Shown here one piece after another: positions 61,910 through 64,000 of a DNA stretch of 64,000 nucleotides. The notes under the pieces were generated by a model. That model was not told where the DNA came from, did not search any database, and saw only the letters and a list, made by a program, of their open reading frames with translations. Source of the DNA: Streptomyces sclerotialus (GTDB lineage Bacteria > Actinomycetota > Actinomycetes > Streptomycetales > Streptomycetaceae); assembly GCA_000719105.1 (NCBI GenBank), contig JODX01000007.1, positions 259,209 to 323,208 of the forward strand. The letters run 5' to 3'. Positions within the stretch are counted from its first letter, which is position 1; each line of letters starts with the position of its first letter. The position numbers and the translations under genes were made by a program.

Positions 61910-63270
61910 TGTACGGCAGTTCAACGACCCCCGGCGGCACCCCGGCCAGCCCGGCGACCCCGGCCACGCCGGCGACCACGACCTCGTCGGCGAACCCGGT
62001 ACCGCCGGTGGCCGGGGCCCCCGCGATCCGGGAACCCCGCCACGCCCCCGTGGCCCGGCTGATACGCGGCGGGGTCGTCGAGGGCGTCCACTACGGTTCG
62101 GTGGCCGTCCTGGCCGCCGACGGCACCGTCGCCCTGGAGATCGGTGACATCGAGGCGGCCTTCTACCCGCGCTCGGCCCTGAAGCCCGTCCAGGCCGTGG
62201 CCATGCTGCGGGCCGGGCTCCCGCTCGACGGCGAACTGCTCTCGCTCACCGCGGCCAGCCACTCCGGCGAGGAGCGGCACCTGGCCGGCACCCGCCGCAT
62301 CCTGGAGCTCGCCGGTCTCACCGAGGACCACCTGCGCAACGTCCCCGACCTCCCCTACGGACCCGCCGTCCGGGACGCCTGGGTGCGTGAGGGGCGGCAG
62401 CCGTCGCGGCTCGCGCAGAACTGCTCCGGCAAGCACGCGGCGATGCTGTACACCGCCCGGCTGAACGGCTGGTCCCTCGACGACTACCTCGACCCGCGGC
62501 ACCCGCTCCAGCGGGGTGTCGCCGAGACCGTCGAGGACCTCACCGGGCAGCCGGTCGCCCAGGTCACCGTCGACGGCTGCGGGGCGCCCCTGTTCTCCGT
62601 CTCCCTGCACGGTCTCGCCCGGGCCGTGGCCCGGCTCACCACCGCCGCGCCGGGCACCCCCGAGCGGCGGGTGGCCGACGCGATGCGCGAGCACGCCGAG
62701 ACGGCGTCCGGCGCGGGACGGGACGTGGCCGCCCTGATGCGGGCCGTGCCCGGACTGCTGGCCAAGGACGGCTTCGAGGGCGTCCAGGTGAGCGCGCTGC
62801 CCGACGGCCGGGCCGTCGCCGTGAAGATCGCCGACGGGGCGGACCGGGCCCGTGTCCCGGTCGCCGCGGCCGCCCGGCGTACGACGCCCGGGCCACCGCG
62901 GCCTGAGGGCCGCCCGGCCAGTGGTCAGGGCCCGCCGAATCGGCGGTCATGGCCCGCCGGCGGGCCGGCCTCGCCCGCGGCGGCCGTGCTTCAGACGCAG
63001 GAACAGTGCCGTCAGGCCCGCGCCGACCCCGGCCGCGGTCGTGACCCCGGCCGCGCCCACGATCACGGCGGTCCCCGTCCGGCGGGCACCGGTGGCCGCG
63101 TCCCCGGTCCCCGGCCCGGCCCCGGCGCCGGGACCGGTCGCGGAACGGGGCCCGGACTCGTTGCCGCCCCCGCCTTCGGCCGCTCCCCCGGCGCCGGCGT
63201 CCGGTGCGGTGGGGGCGCCCGTCGTGGGCGGTGCCCCCGGCGAGGCCGACGCCGCGGGACGCGGCGGTGA
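61909..63270 (+). CDS. Asparaginase (L-asparaginase II type) with abnormal 3' end
   Basis: Residues about 45-325 match the asparaginase II family: ARLIRGGVVEGVHYGSVAV, FYPRSALKPVQAVAML, ASHSGEERHL, NCSGKHAAML and VDGCGAPLFS. The enzyme hydrolyses asparagine to aspartate. Homology stops at about base 62875 (IADGADRARVPVAAA). After that the frame runs on for some 130 Pro/Arg/Gly-rich residues antisense to the carboxypeptidase gene; relatives instead end with a further 40 conserved residues. Another frame would stop at 62904-62906, so a frameshift or truncation is likely. The first 40 residues are a Pro/Thr/Ala-rich tail. Confidence 0.7.
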   Translation: MYGSSTTPGGTPASPATPATPATTTSSANPVPPVAGAPAIREPRHAPVARLIRGGVVEGVHYGSVAVLAADGTVALEIGDIEAAFYPRSALKPVQAVAMLRAGLPLDGELLSLTAASHSGEERHLAGTRRILELAGLTEDHLRNVPDLPYGPAVRDAWVREGRQPSRLAQNCSGKHAAMLYTARLNGWSLDDYLDPRHPLQRGVAETVEDLTGQPVAQVTVDGCGAPLFSVSLHGLARAVARLTTAAPGTPERRVADAMREHAETASGAGRDVAALMRAVPGLLAKDGFEGVQVSALPDGRAVAVKIADGADRARVPVAAAARRTTPGPPRPEGRPASGQGPPNRRSWPAGGPASPAAAVLQTQEQCRQARADPGRGRDPGRAHDHGGPRPAGTGGRVPGPRPGPGAGTGRGTGPGLVAAPAFGRSPGAGVRCGGGARRGRCPRRGRRRGTRR

Positions 63271-64000
63271 CAGCGACCCGACCGCGTCGACGCGCCCGGC
63301 CGCCGCGAAGCCCCAGTCGAGCAGGGAACGGGCCTCCTCGTACACGGCGAGGCTGCCGCCCTCCTGGGGGTTCATCACCGTGACGACCAGGGTGCGCCCC
63401 CCTCTGCGGGCCGCGGCGACGAGCGTGTTGCCCGCGGCGCTGGTGTAGCCGTTCTTGACGCCGATCAGCCCTGAGTAGCGGGTGACCCCGTCGCCGGTGA
63501 GGAGGCGGTTGGTGTTCCGGATGTCGTACGCCCAGCCGCCCGCCGGGAACTTGGCCTCCACCGTGGCGGAGTACCGCGCGAAGTCCGCGTCGCGCAGCCC
63601 GGCGCGGCCGAAGACGGCGAGGTCGTACGCGGACGAGACCTGGCCCGGCGCGTCGTAGCCGTCGGGGGAGACGACGCGGGTGTCCCGGGCGCCGAGGGCC
63701 CGGGCCCTGGCCTGCATCTCGGCTGTCGTGGCCCGCCAGCCGCCGTTGAGCGCGGCCAGCACGCGCACGGCGTCGTTGCCGGAGCTGAGGAAGACGCCCC
63801 GCCACAGGTCGGCCACCTTGTACGTGTGGTTCTCCTGGACCCCGACCAGGCTGCTGCCGGTGCCGATGTCCGCGAGTTCCTCCTCGGTGACCGTGTGCCG
63901 GAGGCCGGCGGGCAGGGCCGGCAGCACGGTCAGCGCGAACAGGATCTTGAGGGTGCTGGCGGGCGGCAGTCTGCGGTGTGCGTCGTGCGCGGCCAGCACC
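62947..64000 (-). CDS. D-alanyl-D-alanine carboxypeptidase, C-terminal part (cut by window edge)
   Basis: About 350 residues of a serine-type penicillin-binding carboxypeptidase of PBP5 type; the N-terminus lies beyond the window. The SxxK motif is STLK, the second motif is SSGND and the third is KNG in IGVKNGYTS in place of KTG, as is common in actinobacterial members. After the catalytic domain there is a Pro/Ala/Gly-rich linker and a C-terminal membrane anchor (AVIVGAAGVTTAAGVGAGL), so the enzyme sits outside the membrane and trims peptidoglycan stems. Confidence 0.9.
   Translation of the reverse strand, partial: VLAAHDAHRRLPPASTLKILFALTVLPALPAGLRHTVTEEELADIGTGSSLVGVQENHTYKVADLWRGVFLSSGNDAVRVLAALNGGWRATTAEMQARARALGARDTRVVSPDGYDAPGQVSSAYDLAVFGRAGLRDADFARYSATVEAKFPAGGWAYDIRNTNRLLTGDGVTRYSGLIGVKNGYTSAAGNTLVAAARRGGRTLVVTVMNPQEGGSLAVYEEARSLLDWGFAAAGRVDAVGSLSPPRPAASASPGAPPTTGAPTAPDAGAGGAAEGGGGNESGPRSATGPGAGAGPGTGDAATGARRTGTAVIVGAAGVTTAAGVGAGLTALFLRLKHGRRGRGRPAGGP

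Overview
The DNA is very GC-rich, uses many GTG starts and tightly overlapping ATGA/GTGA gene junctions, and carries LacI/ROK-controlled sugar loci, secreted glycoside hydrolases with CBM2 and CBM32 modules, a lasso-peptide cluster and paired CrcB genes. This points to a Streptomyces or close relative with a plant-biomass-degrading lifestyle. No rRNA, tRNA, CRISPR array, phage or IS element was seen.

Layout. 1-6.4 kb: a heterodimeric ABC exporter (first gene cut by the window edge), a LacI regulator with its own operator, a LuxR-type regulator and a reversed RibD-like reductase-deaminase fusion. 6.6-11.1 kb: a gene graveyard holding remnants of an FAD monooxygenase, a glycosyltransferase, a sugar-nucleotide epimerase-like protein and an HFCD-type flavoprotein. 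11.1-16.3 kb: a PepSY lipoprotein, a methyltransferase, a tannase, and a deletion scar joining the 3' parts of a gallate-decarboxylase-like gene and a LacI gene. 16.3-25.1 kb: a beta-glucoside locus (GH1, two permeases, binding protein, ROK regulator, GH3). 25.2-32.0 kb: secreted proteins (DUF1996, a GH2-like enzyme with two CBM32 modules, a GH55-like beta-helix protein with CBM32) and an AraC regulator. 32.2-35.2 kb: a compact operon of quercetinase, two XapX membrane peptides, an ACMSD-like amidohydrolase and an alpha/beta hydrolase, which reads as a candidate flavonol-degradation operon.

35.3-44.1 kb: a mannanase behind a textbook CebR box, a long-form GAPDH, a carboxylesterase, a vanillin/benzaldehyde-type aldehyde dehydrogenase behind a TetR-like operator, and an EF-G paralogue. 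44.6-45.4 kb: SseB-like and MarR proteins. 45.5-53.8 kb: a galactan utilisation locus (LacI, two permeases, binding protein, GH42, GH53) with two operators in the divergent promoter. 53.9-56.6 kb: a lasso-peptide cluster of order A-C-B1-B2 with no transporter and a precursor whose core cannot be assigned with confidence. 57-64 kb: an SMP-30-like protein, a CrcB pair, a GGDEF protein, a GntR/FCD regulator coupled to an asparaginase with an odd 3' end, and the C-terminal part of a D-Ala-D-Ala carboxypeptidase running off the right edge.

The working genes fit a single theme: breaking down plant cell-wall polysaccharides (mannan, galactan, beta-glucans) and plant phenolics (tannins, flavonols, aromatic aldehydes), with each sugar locus under its own local repressor.
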